Assembly (NCBI GenBank): GCA_964396265.1
Contig: CAYNEM010000008.1
Location: forward strand, 1-64,000
Direction: 5' to 3'
Length of the DNA stretch: 64,000 bases
Origin: EA-27 sp964396265
GTDB lineage: Archaea > Thermoplasmatota > Thermoplasmata > RBG-16-68-12 > EA-27
Position 1 is the first letter of the stretch; every line of letters begins with the position of its first letter. The position numbers were made by a program, and so were the translations under genes. A model generated the notes under the pieces. It worked only from the letters and a program-made list of their open reading frames with translations. It did not search any database and was not told the origin of the DNA. This document shows positions 48,932 through 57,478 of the stretch, piece by piece.

Positions 48932-49849
48932 TCAGAACAGGACGCCGCCGCTCGGGATGTAGCACCTGAGATTGCCCAGGTCGCGCTGCGCCATCCACAC
49001 CGTGACGAAGTCGATCTTGAGCCCCGCCTCGAACGCGGCGCGCAGCGCACCGTCGTTGAGACCCGGGATCCACGCGGACACCTTCTTGACACCGAGCTCG
49101 CGAGCCTTCGCAATCGCTGCCGACAGGAGGTCCCCGCTCCACCGCGCGTCGGAGACGCCCGCGGGGCCGATGATCCCGTTCCCGCGGATTGACGCGTAGC
49201 CCACGGTCCTCGCGCCGAGACGCGCCTCGAAGAACCGCGTCCCCTTGACGACCGTGAAGATGTAGCGCTGGTCTTCGTCGCGCCGCACCTCGCGGAGAGG
49301 TCGGTCGAACCGCGCCGCCAGGTCGAGCGCGCGTTTCGTAGGGCGCCCCGTCGGGCCGACCTGCCGGAGCACGATCCGCGGCCGTCCGACGGCCTTCGGT
49401 CGCCCCGTGACGAAGTAGACGATCGTGCGCGGAAACATCCCGAACTTCAGGTAGAGGGCCTGGGCGCGGAGGTCGAGCGAGGCGACGACGCACCGCGCGG
49501 CGCCAGGGGGCGGGCGCGGGTCTTCGAACGCGCGCGCCAGCAGTTGGCGGCCGGTGCCCAGGCTCTGCTTTCCCGGCAGCGCGAAGAACATCGCGAGGAA
49601 GTGCGTCTTCCCCCGGAGGATCGTGATCGCGTACGCGACGACCCTGCGGCCCTCGACCGCAACACGGAACCCGGCCGGGTCGGTCGCCAGCGCGTGGCGG
49701 AAGAACGGGTAGAGGTTTGGCGGCACCAGGTGCGGTGGCGGTTTCCCCTGGCGGCGGCTCAGGTCACGGAGGGCGCGGATGCACACGCCGGCGCACGCGA
49801 GGAAGTCGCGTTTCGTGGCGGGTCGGATGCGGACGGGCGGCGGGGCCAC
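48932..49849 (-). CDS. GNAT-like acetyltransferase, two-domain
   Basis: 305 residues. The N-terminal half starts RIRPATKRDFLACAGVCIRALRD and reaches GKQSLGTGRQLLARAF, a GNAT motif A. The C-terminal half has SGDLLSAAIAKARELGVKKVSAWIPG, a second, degenerate GNAT fold. Similar archaeal proteins are annotated as acetyltransferases of unknown substrate. Convergent with the small zinc protein. Confidence 0.78.
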   Translation of the reverse strand: MAPPPVRIRPATKRDFLACAGVCIRALRDLSRRQGKPPPHLVPPNLYPFFRHALATDPAGFRVAVEGRRVVAYAITILRGKTHFLAMFFALPGKQSLGTGRQLLARAFEDPRPPPGAARCVVASLDLRAQALYLKFGMFPRTIVYFVTGRPKAVGRPRIVLRQVGPTGRPTKRALDLAARFDRPLREVRRDEDQRYIFTVVKGTRFFEARLGARTVGYASIRGNGIIGPAGVSDARWSGDLLSAAIAKARELGVKKVSAWIPGLNDGALRAAFEAGLKIDFVTVWMAQRDLGNLRCYIPSGGVLF

Positions 49850-49940
49850 GCCCCGCGATGGCGGCGGCCTATTAGAGGTGCCGTGGTGCGCCCGAGGTAC
49901 ACGTGTTGATCGGTCAATTCGAGTGGAGCTTCGGTGTGTG

Positions 49941-50168
49941 TCATTCGGCCGGCCGCACGCGTCGGAAGACGCTGTTGAAGCCGACGATGGACACCACGTA
50001 GAACCCGGCGGCGAGGAAGAACGGAAGCGCGTAGTTCCCCGCCGCGAGGAGCGAGCCGCCTACGACCGTACTCACGCTGTTGGTGAGCCGCCAGAAGATG
50101 GAGTTCACCGCGCTCGCGAGTCCGCGTTGCCCCGAAGGGATGATCCAGGAGGAAAGGAACTTATACAT
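49941..50168 (-). pseudogene. Remnant of an MFS transporter (C-terminal end)
   Basis: About 75 codons that look like the last two helices of a major facilitator transporter: SSWIIPSGQRGLASAVNSIFWRLTNSVSTVVGG, then LPFFLAAGFYVVSIVGFNSVFRRVRP. The remaining ten helices are missing. The cut lies right at the promoter of the VapBC pair at 50186, so the toxin-antitoxin module, or the deletion that brought it here, removed the rest of the transporter. Confidence 0.68.
50161..50168 (+). promoter_or_regulatory. TATA box of the second vapBC pair
   Basis: TTATACAT lies about 22 bases before the ATG at 50186 and decides between several in-frame ATGs (50168, 50177, 50186, 50201). Confidence 0.6.
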
Positions 50169-50185
50169 TGAGATACATGGTTCTC

Positions 50186-50428
50186 ATGGGAAGTGACATA
50201 ATGCTTAGCAAAACAAAGATTTCAAAGGGATTCCAGACCGTCATCCCATCCGCGGTCCGGGAGTCGTTCGACGTGGGACCCGGGGATTTCATGGAATGGT
50301 CGGAGGGGCGTGACGGGCTGGTCGTCCGCTTCCGGAAGCGCAAGACCTTACGCGATCTGGCGGGAATAGGGAGCGCTCCCACGGACGCCGTGGTGGTCAA
50401 GAAGCGCGTCCAGCGGGGCATGCGATGA
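50186..50428 (+). CDS. vapB: AbrB-type antitoxin VapB
   Basis: 80 residues. The AbrB swapped hairpin reads SKTKISKGFQTVIPSAVRESFDVGPGDFMEW, with the C-terminal toxin-binding helix after it. Start 50186 is chosen by the TATA box at 50161. The stop overlaps the PIN gene start by 4 bases (50425-50428), so the pair is coupled. Confidence 0.88.
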   Translation: MGSDIMLSKTKISKGFQTVIPSAVRESFDVGPGDFMEWSEGRDGLVVRFRKRKTLRDLAGIGSAPTDAVVVKKRVQRGMR

Positions 50429-50814
50429 TCTTCGTCGACTCATCGTACTTCATCGCCGTCGCGAACCGCGAGGACCGATGGCACGCGCCCGCGAAGCGGC
50501 TCACGCCCCGCCTTGAGCGGGAGGACCTCGTCACGACGGACCTTGTGCTCTCGGAAGCCGTCACGGGGGTCGGTTCGGTCCTGGGTGGGAAGGCAGGCAA
50601 GGAGACGTACGACGTGATCGCGGACAACTGCTCGATCGAGGTGGCGACCGGGAAACGATGCGCCTCGGCCATCACGACGTTCCTCCATTACGACGGCACC
50701 CTGTCGTTCGCCGACGCCGTTTCCCTCGTCGTGATGCAAGAGCGCGACGTTCAGAAGATCGCCTCTTTCGACACGGACTTCGACAGGGTCCGTGGGATCG
50801 ACCGTTGGTCCTAG
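50425..50814 (+). CDS. vapC: VapC-type PIN-domain toxin
   Basis: 129 residues. Asp5 (FVDSSYF), Glu44 (LSEAVTG), Asp97 (FADAVS) and a late Asp (FDTDFDR) are the PIN acidic residues, so the RNase active site is intact. It is translated with the AbrB antitoxin. It ends about 50 bases before hel308. Confidence 0.88.
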   Translation: MIFVDSSYFIAVANREDRWHAPAKRLTPRLEREDLVTTDLVLSEAVTGVGSVLGGKAGKETYDVIADNCSIEVATGKRCASAITTFLHYDGTLSFADAVSLVVMQERDVQKIASFDTDFDRVRGIDRWS

Positions 50815-50831
50815 GCAACGTGCCGCCCATC

Positions 50832-50848
50832 CCCGCCAAACCTTTATG
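50832..50848 (+). promoter_or_regulatory. Promoter element of hel308
   Basis: CCCGCCAAACCTTTATGG holds the CCGCCAAA block and a TTTATGG TATA-like box, ending about 14 bases before the ATG at 50862. Confidence 0.55.
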
Positions 50849-50861
50849 GCGGCGCCGCCAA

Positions 50862-53024
50862 ATGGACGAGGTAATGAAGGTCGCGGACCTCGGCGTGGAC
50901 CCCCGCATCACTGCCATCCTCAAGGAGCAGGGCATCGAGGACCTGTACCCGCCGCAGGAGCGCGCGATGCCGATCGCCCTCGAGGGCAAGTCCCTCGTCC
51001 TCGCGATCCCCACCGCCAGCGGGAAGTCCCTTGTCGCGTACCTCGCGGTCCTCAAGCACGTCCTGAACGGCGGCAAGGCGATGTACATCGTCCCCCTCCG
51101 CGCCCTGGCGTCGGAGAAATACGACGACCTGAAGGCGTTCGAGCCGCTCGGGGTCAAGGTCGGCATCTCGATGGGCGATTACGACTCGCCGGACCCGACC
51201 CTTGGCCGTTACGACGTCATCGTGTCCACGAGCGAACGCGCGGACTCCCTCCTCCGGCACCGCGCCGACTGGCTCACGAAGCTCACGGTCGTCGTCGCGG
51301 ACGAGGTCCACCTGATCAACGACGCGGACCGCGGGCCGACGCTCGAGGTCACCCTCGCGAAGATGCGCCAGGTGAACCCGAAGCTGCAGATCATCGCCCT
51401 GTCCGCTACGATCCGGAACTCCGCGGAATTGGCGGCGTGGCTGAAGGCGGAGCACGTGCAGTCGGACTGGCGGCCCGTGCCGCTGAAATCCGGCGTCATG
51501 TTCAATGGGTTCGTGACGTGGACGGACCGCACCAGGACGGAGTTCAAGGCGACGGAGGACGACCTCTCGGGGTTGGTCGAAGACATCATCGACACGGGAG
51601 GACAGGCGCTCATCTTCGTGAACACGCGGCGATCCACGGAGGCTTTGGCGAGAGCACTCACCGCCAACGTGAAGTCGAGGCTCAAACCGAAGGACTTGGC
51701 GGCGCTGAAGAAGAACTCCGACGATCTTGTGCGCGAGCAGGAGGAGTCGTCGTCGATGGCAAACCGTCTTGCAAGATGTGTTCAGGGCGGGACGGCATTT
51801 CACAACGCGGGACTTCTGAACGCTCAGCGGCGTGTGGTCGAGGAATCCTTCAAGAAGGGGAAGATCAAAGTCATCGTCGCGACACCGACTTTGGCGTCCG
51901 GAATCAACCTCCCCGCGAGGCGCGTCATCGTGCGCGACGTCACCCGGTTTGACGCGAACCTCGGGTTCACGCCGATCCCCGTCCTCGAGATCCAGCAGAT
52001 GTGCGGCCGCGCGGGGCGTCCTCGTTACGACCCGTACGGCGAAGCGATCCTCATGGCGAAGCGCGAGGAGGACGTCGAATACTTTCTCGAGGACTATCTT
52101 CTATCGCCGCCAGAACCTGTCGAGTCGAAGCTCGGGACGGAGCCTGCCCTCCGTGTCCACGTGTTGGCGGTGATTGCCACGGGCCATTGCCGCACGGAGG
52201 ACGAGCTTTATGGATTCCTCGGGCAGACGTTCTTCGCGTTCGAACGAGACGTGTACGACCTTCGGGAGAAGGTCGAGCGCGTCCTCGGATTCCTCGACAG
52301 GGAGAAGTTCATCGAGCGCGGGGCGGAGGAGCTGCGCGCGACGTTCTTCGGACGCCGCACGAGCGACCTGTACATCGACCCGCTGTCCGCGGTGAAGATG
52401 CGGGACGCCCTCCAGGGCGACCACGATACGACGTTCTTCTGGCTGTGGGCCGCGTGCTCCACGCCGGACATGCCCAAGCTGTACATGCGCCGCGGCGACA
52501 ATGCGTGGATCGAGGAGAAGATCGTGGACGCCGCGTTCACGTTCGAGGTCGAGGACTACGACTTCTTCCTCGCGGAGATCAAGACCGCCAGCCTGCTCGA
52601 GGACTGGATCGAGGAGCGCACGGAGGAAGAGGTCACGAAGCGCTTCGGGATTGGCCCCGGGGACATCCGCCGGATGGTCGACCAGGGCGAATGGCTCGTG
52701 TACGCGATGGGCGAGCTCGCGAAGATCTTTCGGCGGGAGCGCGTGAAGCCGCTCGCGAAGGTTATCCCGCGTCTGCAGTACGGAATCAAGGAAGAGCTGC
52801 TCCCGCTCGTGCAGCTCCGGGGGGTCGGTCGCGTTCGGGCGCGCAATCTGCTCAAGGCCGGGTATCGGAAGCTTGCAGACCTGCAGAAAGCCTCCGCGGG
52901 CGACCTGGCTCGGATCACGACCATCGGGAATTCGCTCGCGATCTCGATCAAGGAGCAGCTCGGGAAGGATGTCAAGCCGCAGGAAATGGCGGGGCAGACT
53001 GCGCTGTCGGAGTGGGGCCAGTGA
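50862..53024 (+). CDS. hel308: ATP-dependent DNA helicase Hel308
   Basis: 720 residues, standard for Hel308, an archaeal superfamily 2 helicase (3'-5') that unwinds forked DNA during replication restart. Walker A TASGKS (51-56), Walker B DEVH (147-150), motif SAT (ALSATIRN), the QMCGRAGRPRYDPYG motif VI, a winged helix and a C-terminal helix-hairpin-helix (LRGVGRVRARNLLKAGYRKLADLQ). All helicase motifs look intact. In many archaea hel308 is next to cgi121; here a VapBC pair lies between them. Confidence 0.97.
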   Translation: MDEVMKVADLGVDPRITAILKEQGIEDLYPPQERAMPIALEGKSLVLAIPTASGKSLVAYLAVLKHVLNGGKAMYIVPLRALASEKYDDLKAFEPLGVKVGISMGDYDSPDPTLGRYDVIVSTSERADSLLRHRADWLTKLTVVVADEVHLINDADRGPTLEVTLAKMRQVNPKLQIIALSATIRNSAELAAWLKAEHVQSDWRPVPLKSGVMFNGFVTWTDRTRTEFKATEDDLSGLVEDIIDTGGQALIFVNTRRSTEALARALTANVKSRLKPKDLAALKKNSDDLVREQEESSSMANRLARCVQGGTAFHNAGLLNAQRRVVEESFKKGKIKVIVATPTLASGINLPARRVIVRDVTRFDANLGFTPIPVLEIQQMCGRAGRPRYDPYGEAILMAKREEDVEYFLEDYLLSPPEPVESKLGTEPALRVHVLAVIATGHCRTEDELYGFLGQTFFAFERDVYDLREKVERVLGFLDREKFIERGAEELRATFFGRRTSDLYIDPLSAVKMRDALQGDHDTTFFWLWAACSTPDMPKLYMRRGDNAWIEEKIVDAAFTFEVEDYDFFLAEIKTASLLEDWIEERTEEEVTKRFGIGPGDIRRMVDQGEWLVYAMGELAKIFRRERVKPLAKVIPRLQYGIKEELLPLVQLRGVGRVRARNLLKAGYRKLADLQKASAGDLARITTIGNSLAISIKEQLGKDVKPQEMAGQTALSEWGQ

Positions 53025-53080
53025 GGCCCCTCTCCGTTGTCACCATCCGGGCCCCTTGTCCGCGAGTCGGAGAGGAGTGT

Positions 53081-53103
53081 TTATAAGGTAGGAATTCCTA
53101 CCT
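53081..53103 (+). promoter_or_regulatory. TATA box and perfect 18-bp palindrome before the third vapBC pair
   Basis: TTTATAAGG is followed by AGGTAGGAATTCCTACCT (53086-53103), a perfect inverted repeat that ends 10 bases before the vapB ATG at 53114. It overlaps the expected transcription start, a good place for autorepression by the AbrB-type antitoxin. Confidence 0.75.
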
Positions 53104-53113
53104 AGAGGTTGGA

Positions 53114-53359
53114 ATGAAGCGGAAGGTCGGCACGAAGGGGCAGATTGTCATCCCCAAGGAGATTCGCGACACCATGGGCCTGAGGGAGGGTTCATCCCTC
53201 GTGTTCTCCGTCACGGGCAAGGTCATCGAGTTGCGCCCCGAGCCGACGCCGGACGACCTCCTGCGGAGGTTCTTCGCGGTGCGGGGCAAGAAGCTGCGGG
53301 GCCGTGTCGATTGGAAGGCGATCCTGGACGAAGAGTACAAGGTGCCCGCGGGGAAGTGA
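53114..53359 (+). CDS. vapB: AbrB-type antitoxin VapB
   Basis: 81 residues: KVGTKGQIVIPKEIRDTMGLREGSSLVF is a classic AbrB/MazE-like DNA-binding hairpin; the rest (PDDLLRRFFAVRGKKLRGRVDWKAILDEEY) is the toxin-binding tail. The promoter with a perfect palindrome lies directly upstream. Its stop overlaps the toxin's start by one base. Confidence 0.9.
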   Translation: MKRKVGTKGQIVIPKEIRDTMGLREGSSLVFSVTGKVIELRPEPTPDDLLRRFFAVRGKKLRGRVDWKAILDEEYKVPAGK

Positions 53360-53766
53360 TGTACGCCGACGCGGGGGTTTTCGTCCTCTCCCTGACAGCC
53401 GCCGACGGGAGCCCGCACGTTCGAGAGTCCAAGAGGTTCGTGGAGTCCGTCGTTCGCGGGGAACGGGCCGTCTCCACCTCGGTGCTGACGTGGGACGAGG
53501 TCGTCTACGTCGTCCGGCGCCTCCTAGGACCAGAGGACTCCCAGGAGAAGGCCGAAGACCTGCTCGCCCTGCCGAATGTGACATGGATCCCAGCGGACTT
53601 GGCGGTGATCCGCGAGGCGTCGGTCCTCTATCGGAACCTGCCGATCCGCCCTCGGGACGCGATCCATGCGGCGTCGGCCATCCGTGCCGGCGAGCGCGAA
53701 GTGCTCTCGGAGGACAAGGTCTTCGAACGCATCTCGGGGATGCGTCGCGTGTGGCCGCCGCCGTAG
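53359..53766 (+). CDS. vapC: VapC-type PIN-domain toxin
   Basis: 135 residues from the ATG at 53359 (MYADAGVFVLS). PIN residues: Asp4, Glu41 (TWDEVVYV), Asp96 (RPRDAIHAAS) and a final SEDKVF segment. The metal site is complete. Together with the antitoxin it sits between hel308 and cgi121; it ends 9 bases before cgi121. Confidence 0.9.
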   Translation: MYADAGVFVLSLTAADGSPHVRESKRFVESVVRGERAVSTSVLTWDEVVYVVRRLLGPEDSQEKAEDLLALPNVTWIPADLAVIREASVLYRNLPIRPRDAIHAASAIRAGEREVLSEDKVFERISGMRRVWPPP

Positions 53767-53775
53767 GACGGGCTC

Positions 53776-54327
53776 TTGCCCTCCGAACTTGAGGAACGGA
53801 GCAATGGAAGCGACTCCTTCCGAAGGTCTTTTCCGGTCGCCGCGGTTGGCGACGTCGTGGAAGTCGTCGGTGCGCGAGGACGGGCTTCAGACCGAGAGTC
53901 GAGACTTGCGGTGGTCCGGGAGCTCGGCGGGGTTCAGCTCCTCGACGCCCGCCTCGTCTGCGGAAGGGACCATCTCGTCACCGCGGTCGAGCACGCGGAG
54001 CGCGCGATGCGGGAGGGCACGAACGTCGCGAAGTCTTTGGCGGTGGAGTTCGTCCTGTACGCCTCCGGCGAGCGACAGATCAACGAGGCGATCGCAAAGA
54101 TGGGGATCCGGGATGACACGACCGAGTTCGCCATGGGCCTGTTTGGCGGCGATTCCGCCCGAGCCTTGGAGACCCTCGACCTGACCCGGGATGACACTGT
54201 CCTGGCCGCATCCCCCGCCAAGCTCCGGTCGTTCGGAATCACGGAGGAAGAGCTGGCGACCGTCCCCCCGGACCGCCAGGCGGACCTCGTCCTCGAGCGC
54301 GTGGCCCTCGTCGACCTTCTCAAATGA
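53776..54327 (+). CDS. cgi121: KEOPS complex subunit Cgi121
   Basis: 183 residues from a TTG at 53776. The signature SLAVEFVLYASGERQINEAIAKMGI is typical of Cgi121, which binds the tRNA 3' end and feeds it to the KEOPS complex for t6A37 formation. The C-terminal half (TRDDTVLAASPAKLRSFGITEEEL) is also typical. Codons before the TTG give a region of low similarity, so an internal start is possible. In many archaea this gene follows hel308 directly. Confidence 0.88.
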   Translation: MPSELEERSNGSDSFRRSFPVAAVGDVVEVVGARGRASDRESRLAVVRELGGVQLLDARLVCGRDHLVTAVEHAERAMREGTNVAKSLAVEFVLYASGERQINEAIAKMGIRDDTTEFAMGLFGGDSARALETLDLTRDDTVLAASPAKLRSFGITEEELATVPPDRQADLVLERVALVDLLK

Positions 54328-54407
54328 ACATACTGTATAAGCCCGTTATTACGATACCTACCGTGACCTCAAGTGCTCAGACATAACGCCGTCATACGAG
54401 GATTCGT

Positions 54408-54689
54408 ATGAGCAACGGACGCGCAACCGTCGTGGCACAATGGATGTGGAAGCGGCTTGGCCTCGCCTTCTTCGTGATGGCGGGGGGCCTGGCCGCGAGC
54501 CTCGTGGGCTTGGCATGGGACTTCTACGGGCACGAGATCGCCGGGGTCTCCGCGGACCTCGAGTCGATCTACGCAATGCCGCACCTGTTCATCTTTGGCG
54601 GCATCGGACTCACGGCGCTGGGATTCCTTCTCGCGGACCTGGCCCTGCGCAAGGAGGGATGGTACCCGCTGCGGATGCTGACCTCGTAG
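54408..54689 (+). CDS. Two-TM membrane protein, 93 aa
   Basis: Two hydrophobic helices (about 16-35 and 56-80) around a polar loop with WDFYGHEIAGVSADLESIYAMPHL, which could hold a His-containing site. No family recognised. TATA-like CTGTATAAG sits about 70 bases upstream. The loop resembles small archaeal membrane proteins that bind metal or haem, but nothing confirms this. Confidence 0.55.
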   Translation: MSNGRATVVAQWMWKRLGLAFFVMAGGLAASLVGLAWDFYGHEIAGVSADLESIYAMPHLFIFGGIGLTALGFLLADLALRKEGWYPLRMLTS

Positions 54690-54742
54690 ATTCTGGTTGC
54701 CGTGGGCCCTCGCCGCCCCCGAGGGCCCGCTCTTTCCCGCCG

Positions 54743-55492
54743 ATGAGAGGCCTCTTAAGGACCATTGACGATGCCTTGGCCGGTCGGATGCGCAGCCTCC
54801 CCGTCGTCGCCCTCGCGCTTCTCATCGTCGTGCTGGTCGCAGTCCCGTCCCCATCGGCTGCCCCGCACATGGGAGGATCCCGACTCGATCCTGTGATTGG
54901 AGTCGTCGGTTGTGCCCCGGGCGTGGTAGGCACCTGTACGGTGACTGTCTTCACGCAGGGTCCATCGCTCGTCTTCTTCAGATACGACCTCGATGCCGAC
55001 GGCGATTGGGAGTTCCCGGATGAGACCGGGGGCGGGGCGATGGGCAAGTGGACGACCTTGACAACGGTGACGACGACGTTCGTTGAGCCATCGCGCGGCG
55101 TGTGCGTGTTGGCCTGGGACGGCGTCAGCGTGCGAACGATAGGCGGTCAGCTTGTTCCATGGGGACCCCGCGGATGCAGCGGCTTCTCAGAGTTCCGCCC
55201 CAATCAGTGGGACCGGAACTCGCCGGACCGCGCCCTATGGGTCACCTTCACCGCGCCTTCTTGGCTGAGTCCGGGGGATTTCAGTCCGCGAGGCGCGGAG
55301 GTCGAGGGGATTCGTGCATTCCCATCGCCATTCATCGACCGTTTCGGGGACCCGGATCCCGGCGTATGGCGGTTCCGTGTCGATCGGGTCGCGCTCACTC
55401 GTCTCTTGGGCCCCGGGACGCACACGGTTCATCTCGCGGTCCCATGGGCCGGGCTATCGTTCACGTCCGCGGACCTGGTGACAATCCTCTAG
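54743..55492 (+). CDS. Secreted hypothetical protein
   Basis: 249 residues. Signal peptide at about 17-39 (SLPVVALALLIVVLVAVPSPSAAP). The mature part contains four Cys, probably two disulphides, and an FFRYDLDADGDWEFPD segment, the 'YDxDxDGxWE' motif typical of PKD-like surface domains. No anchor is seen at the C-terminus, so it is probably released or held by interactions. Function unknown. Confidence 0.65.
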   Translation: MRGLLRTIDDALAGRMRSLPVVALALLIVVLVAVPSPSAAPHMGGSRLDPVIGVVGCAPGVVGTCTVTVFTQGPSLVFFRYDLDADGDWEFPDETGGGAMGKWTTLTTVTTTFVEPSRGVCVLAWDGVSVRTIGGQLVPWGPRGCSGFSEFRPNQWDRNSPDRALWVTFTAPSWLSPGDFSPRGAEVEGIRAFPSPFIDRFGDPDPGVWRFRVDRVALTRLLGPGTHTVHLAVPWAGLSFTSADLVTIL

Positions 55493-55504
55493 GTCGATTC
55501 GCCC

Positions 55505-56200
55505 TCACCTTCGACCTGAGGCGCCGCCGCCCCCGGACCGTCCGCCGCCAAAGCCCCCGCGCATGAACACGTTGCCGACCCAGAGAAAGAGCCGGCCCTT
55601 GGTCAGGACACCGATCACGAGCACGACCGCGACGCCAAGCGCGATCCCCCGCCAGTCGTACGTCCACAGCTGCGGCTCGCCACCGCCGGTACCCTCCTCG
55701 TAATTGTCGACGATGTCCTGTCCGATCGCGAGGGTCACGTCGTACAGCCCGGCGTAGTAATCGGACACGTTGAGCTGTGGTTCGAGCCACGTCCTCGCGT
55801 ACTGTGCAACCTTGGAGTCCGTGAGGATGTACTCGAGGCCGTAACCGACCTCGATCCGCCACGCCCCCTCGTCCACCGCCAGAATGATCAGGACCCCGTT
55901 GTCCTTCCCCGCCTTCCCAATCGCGTTCGCCTCGAACGTCCGGAACCCGAACTCGTCGATGCCCATCGGCTCCGATGTGTTCACGATGAGGATCGCGACC
56001 TCGGCGCTCGAGAGCGAGTCGATCTCGTAGCACAGGCCCTGGAGGTCCTCCTCCTCGAAGGAGAGGAGCGCTCCGGGGGACGCGAGGTCGTTCACGTACA
56101 GATAGACCTCCGGGATCTCCTGCCCCTCCGCGGGGACACTGGCAATGAGGATGGCCACGAGGACGAAGGCGCACGCGCCCGACCGGAGGAGCCGCACCAT
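55505..56200 (-). CDS. TPM-domain membrane protein
   Basis: 231 residues from the ATG at 56200. Signal segment (LLRSGACAFVLVAILIASVPAEG), then a TPM domain (YLYVNDLASPGALLSFEEEDLQGL, VAILIVNTSEPMGIDEFGFRTFE, WRIEVGYGLEYILTDSKVAQ), one C-terminal membrane helix and a Gly/Arg-rich tail. TPM-domain proteins often occur beside LemA, as here, and are linked to envelope stress or photosystem repair in other organisms; the archaeal role is unknown. It lies 5 bases after lemA, in one operon. Confidence 0.88.
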   Translation of the reverse strand: MVRLLRSGACAFVLVAILIASVPAEGQEIPEVYLYVNDLASPGALLSFEEEDLQGLCYEIDSLSSAEVAILIVNTSEPMGIDEFGFRTFEANAIGKAGKDNGVLIILAVDEGAWRIEVGYGLEYILTDSKVAQYARTWLEPQLNVSDYYAGLYDVTLAIGQDIVDNYEEGTGGGEPQLWTYDWRGIALGVAVVLVIGVLTKGRLFLWVGNVFMRGGFGGGRSGGGGASGRR

Positions 56201-56205
56201 GGACC

Positions 56206-56775
56206 TCACGGGCCGCCGGGGATCGGATCGAAGAACGGCGCGGGTTGGAAGCCGAACCATCCCGCGACGATGTTGTCCGGGAACGAGCGGATCGAGGTGT
56301 TGTACGACTGCACGCGGTCGTTGTACCGCAGGCGCTCGAACGCGATGCGGTTCTCCGTCCCCGTGACCTCGACGAACAGGTCCTCGACGATCGTGATCGC
56401 GTGGAGTTCCGGGAAGGTCACGAACGTCTGCACCCAGCTCGCGAGGGTGAGGGACAGGAGGTTCGAGATGTTCATCTGCTCTGGAATTCCCGAGGCGTTC
56501 TGCCACCGCGTCTGTAGCTCCGTGAGGTTCGTGAGGAGGTTCTGCTCGAACTGCGTGTAATTGAGCGAGATTCCCACGAGCTGCGGGATGAGGTCGACCT
56601 TCCTCTGGATCTGGTTCTCGACCTGCTGCCACTGCGCCTCGACGGCGACATCCCTGGCGACGAGGCCGTTGTACGCGGCGGCGACCCAGACGAGGAAGAC
56701 GAGGATGGAGACGACGATGATCACGAGGATGATCGTCGCGGCCGGCCCGAACTTGGGGAACTTCATCACGGGCAT
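56206..56775 (-). CDS. LemA family protein
   Basis: 189 residues. N-terminal membrane helix (ATIILVIIVVSILVFLVWVAAAYN, about 12-36), then NGLVARDVAVEAQWQQVENQIQRKVDLIPQLV, the LemA signature, and a helical body ending in FPDNIVAGWFGF, which corresponds to the usual FPxNLxAxxFGF motif. First gene of a lemA-TPM operon. LemA proteins are coiled membrane proteins of unknown molecular role. Confidence 0.93.
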   Translation of the reverse strand: MPVMKFPKFGPAATIILVIIVVSILVFLVWVAAAYNGLVARDVAVEAQWQQVENQIQRKVDLIPQLVGISLNYTQFEQNLLTNLTELQTRWQNASGIPEQMNISNLLSLTLASWVQTFVTFPELHAITIVEDLFVEVTGTENRIAFERLRYNDRVQSYNTSIRSFPDNIVAGWFGFQPAPFFDPIPGGP

Positions 56776-56834
56776 GATTTAAGACTCCTTCATAAAGTTC
56801 GTGGTGCGCTCCCCGACTTTCCTGTCGCAGAGGG

Positions 56835-56919
56835 TGCGGGGGCCAGGATTCGAACCTGGGGACCCCTGCGGGACGAGGTCCTAAACCTCGCGCCGTTGGC
56901 CGGGCTTGGCTACCCCCGC
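56835..56919 (-). tRNA. tRNA-Leu (anticodon TAG)
   Basis: 85 nt on the minus strand. Acceptor GCGGGGG (complement of 56913-56919) pairs with CCCCCGC (complement of 56836-56842). Anticodon loop TTTAGGA gives TAG, and there is a long variable arm as in all leucine tRNAs. Discriminator A at 56835; no encoded CCA. It is closely related to the tRNA-Leu(CAA) used as att site. Confidence 0.95.
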
Positions 56920-56970
56920 TCGGGCCTCGGTAATCTGACCGGAGTATAAGATTGCGGCCCGGGGGGCCTC

Positions 56971-57438
56971 TTGGGGGGTACCGCGCCGGCGCCTTCAACG
57001 TCCTTCTCGCAGGGCATCGGGTTATTCAACGGGCCCGCAGTCACGCCGCTCGGGCAGGAGGCCCGACGCTGGGAGGCGGTGCGACGCGACCGGACTGCCC
57101 CTCTTCTCATCGACGACGAGGTCGACCGATGGATCTCGACCGACGACACCGCCGCTCTGGAAGCGTTCCGCCGCAAGCAGCTCGATGCCCGGTCCGAGTA
57201 CCCGATTGCGTTCCGCGGAAACCTCTTCACTGTGTTCGAAGCCCAAGGGGAGCTCGTCGGCATAAGCGATCCGCTCCTCGACCCGTCCGCGGACCTGGGA
57301 CGGATCACCGCCAGCGGTGCGTGGATTGCGATCGCAGCGATTCTGCTCGGTTTGGTCGTGGCTGTCCGCCGCCATGCCGTGAGGCTCGGCCGCAGGACAG
57401 AGGAATCCGTCGAGGAAGATCCCGGAATGGAGGGCTGA
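56971..57438 (+). CDS. Hypothetical protein with one C-terminal membrane helix
   Basis: 155 residues. A soluble N-terminal part (RRDRTAPLLIDDEVDRWISTDDTAALEAF...) is followed by a single membrane helix at about 114-132 (ASGAWIAIAAILLGLVVAV) and a basic/acidic tail. No family recognised. It opens just after the tRNA-Leu(TAG) gene, which lies on the other strand, and ends 40 bases before the MBL gene. Confidence 0.5.
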   Translation: MGGTAPAPSTSFSQGIGLFNGPAVTPLGQEARRWEAVRRDRTAPLLIDDEVDRWISTDDTAALEAFRRKQLDARSEYPIAFRGNLFTVFEAQGELVGISDPLLDPSADLGRITASGAWIAIAAILLGLVVAVRRHAVRLGRRTEESVEEDPGMEG

Positions 57439-57478
57439 GGCGGGAAAGGTTATCCGGACCTCTGCCCTGCGCGGCCCG

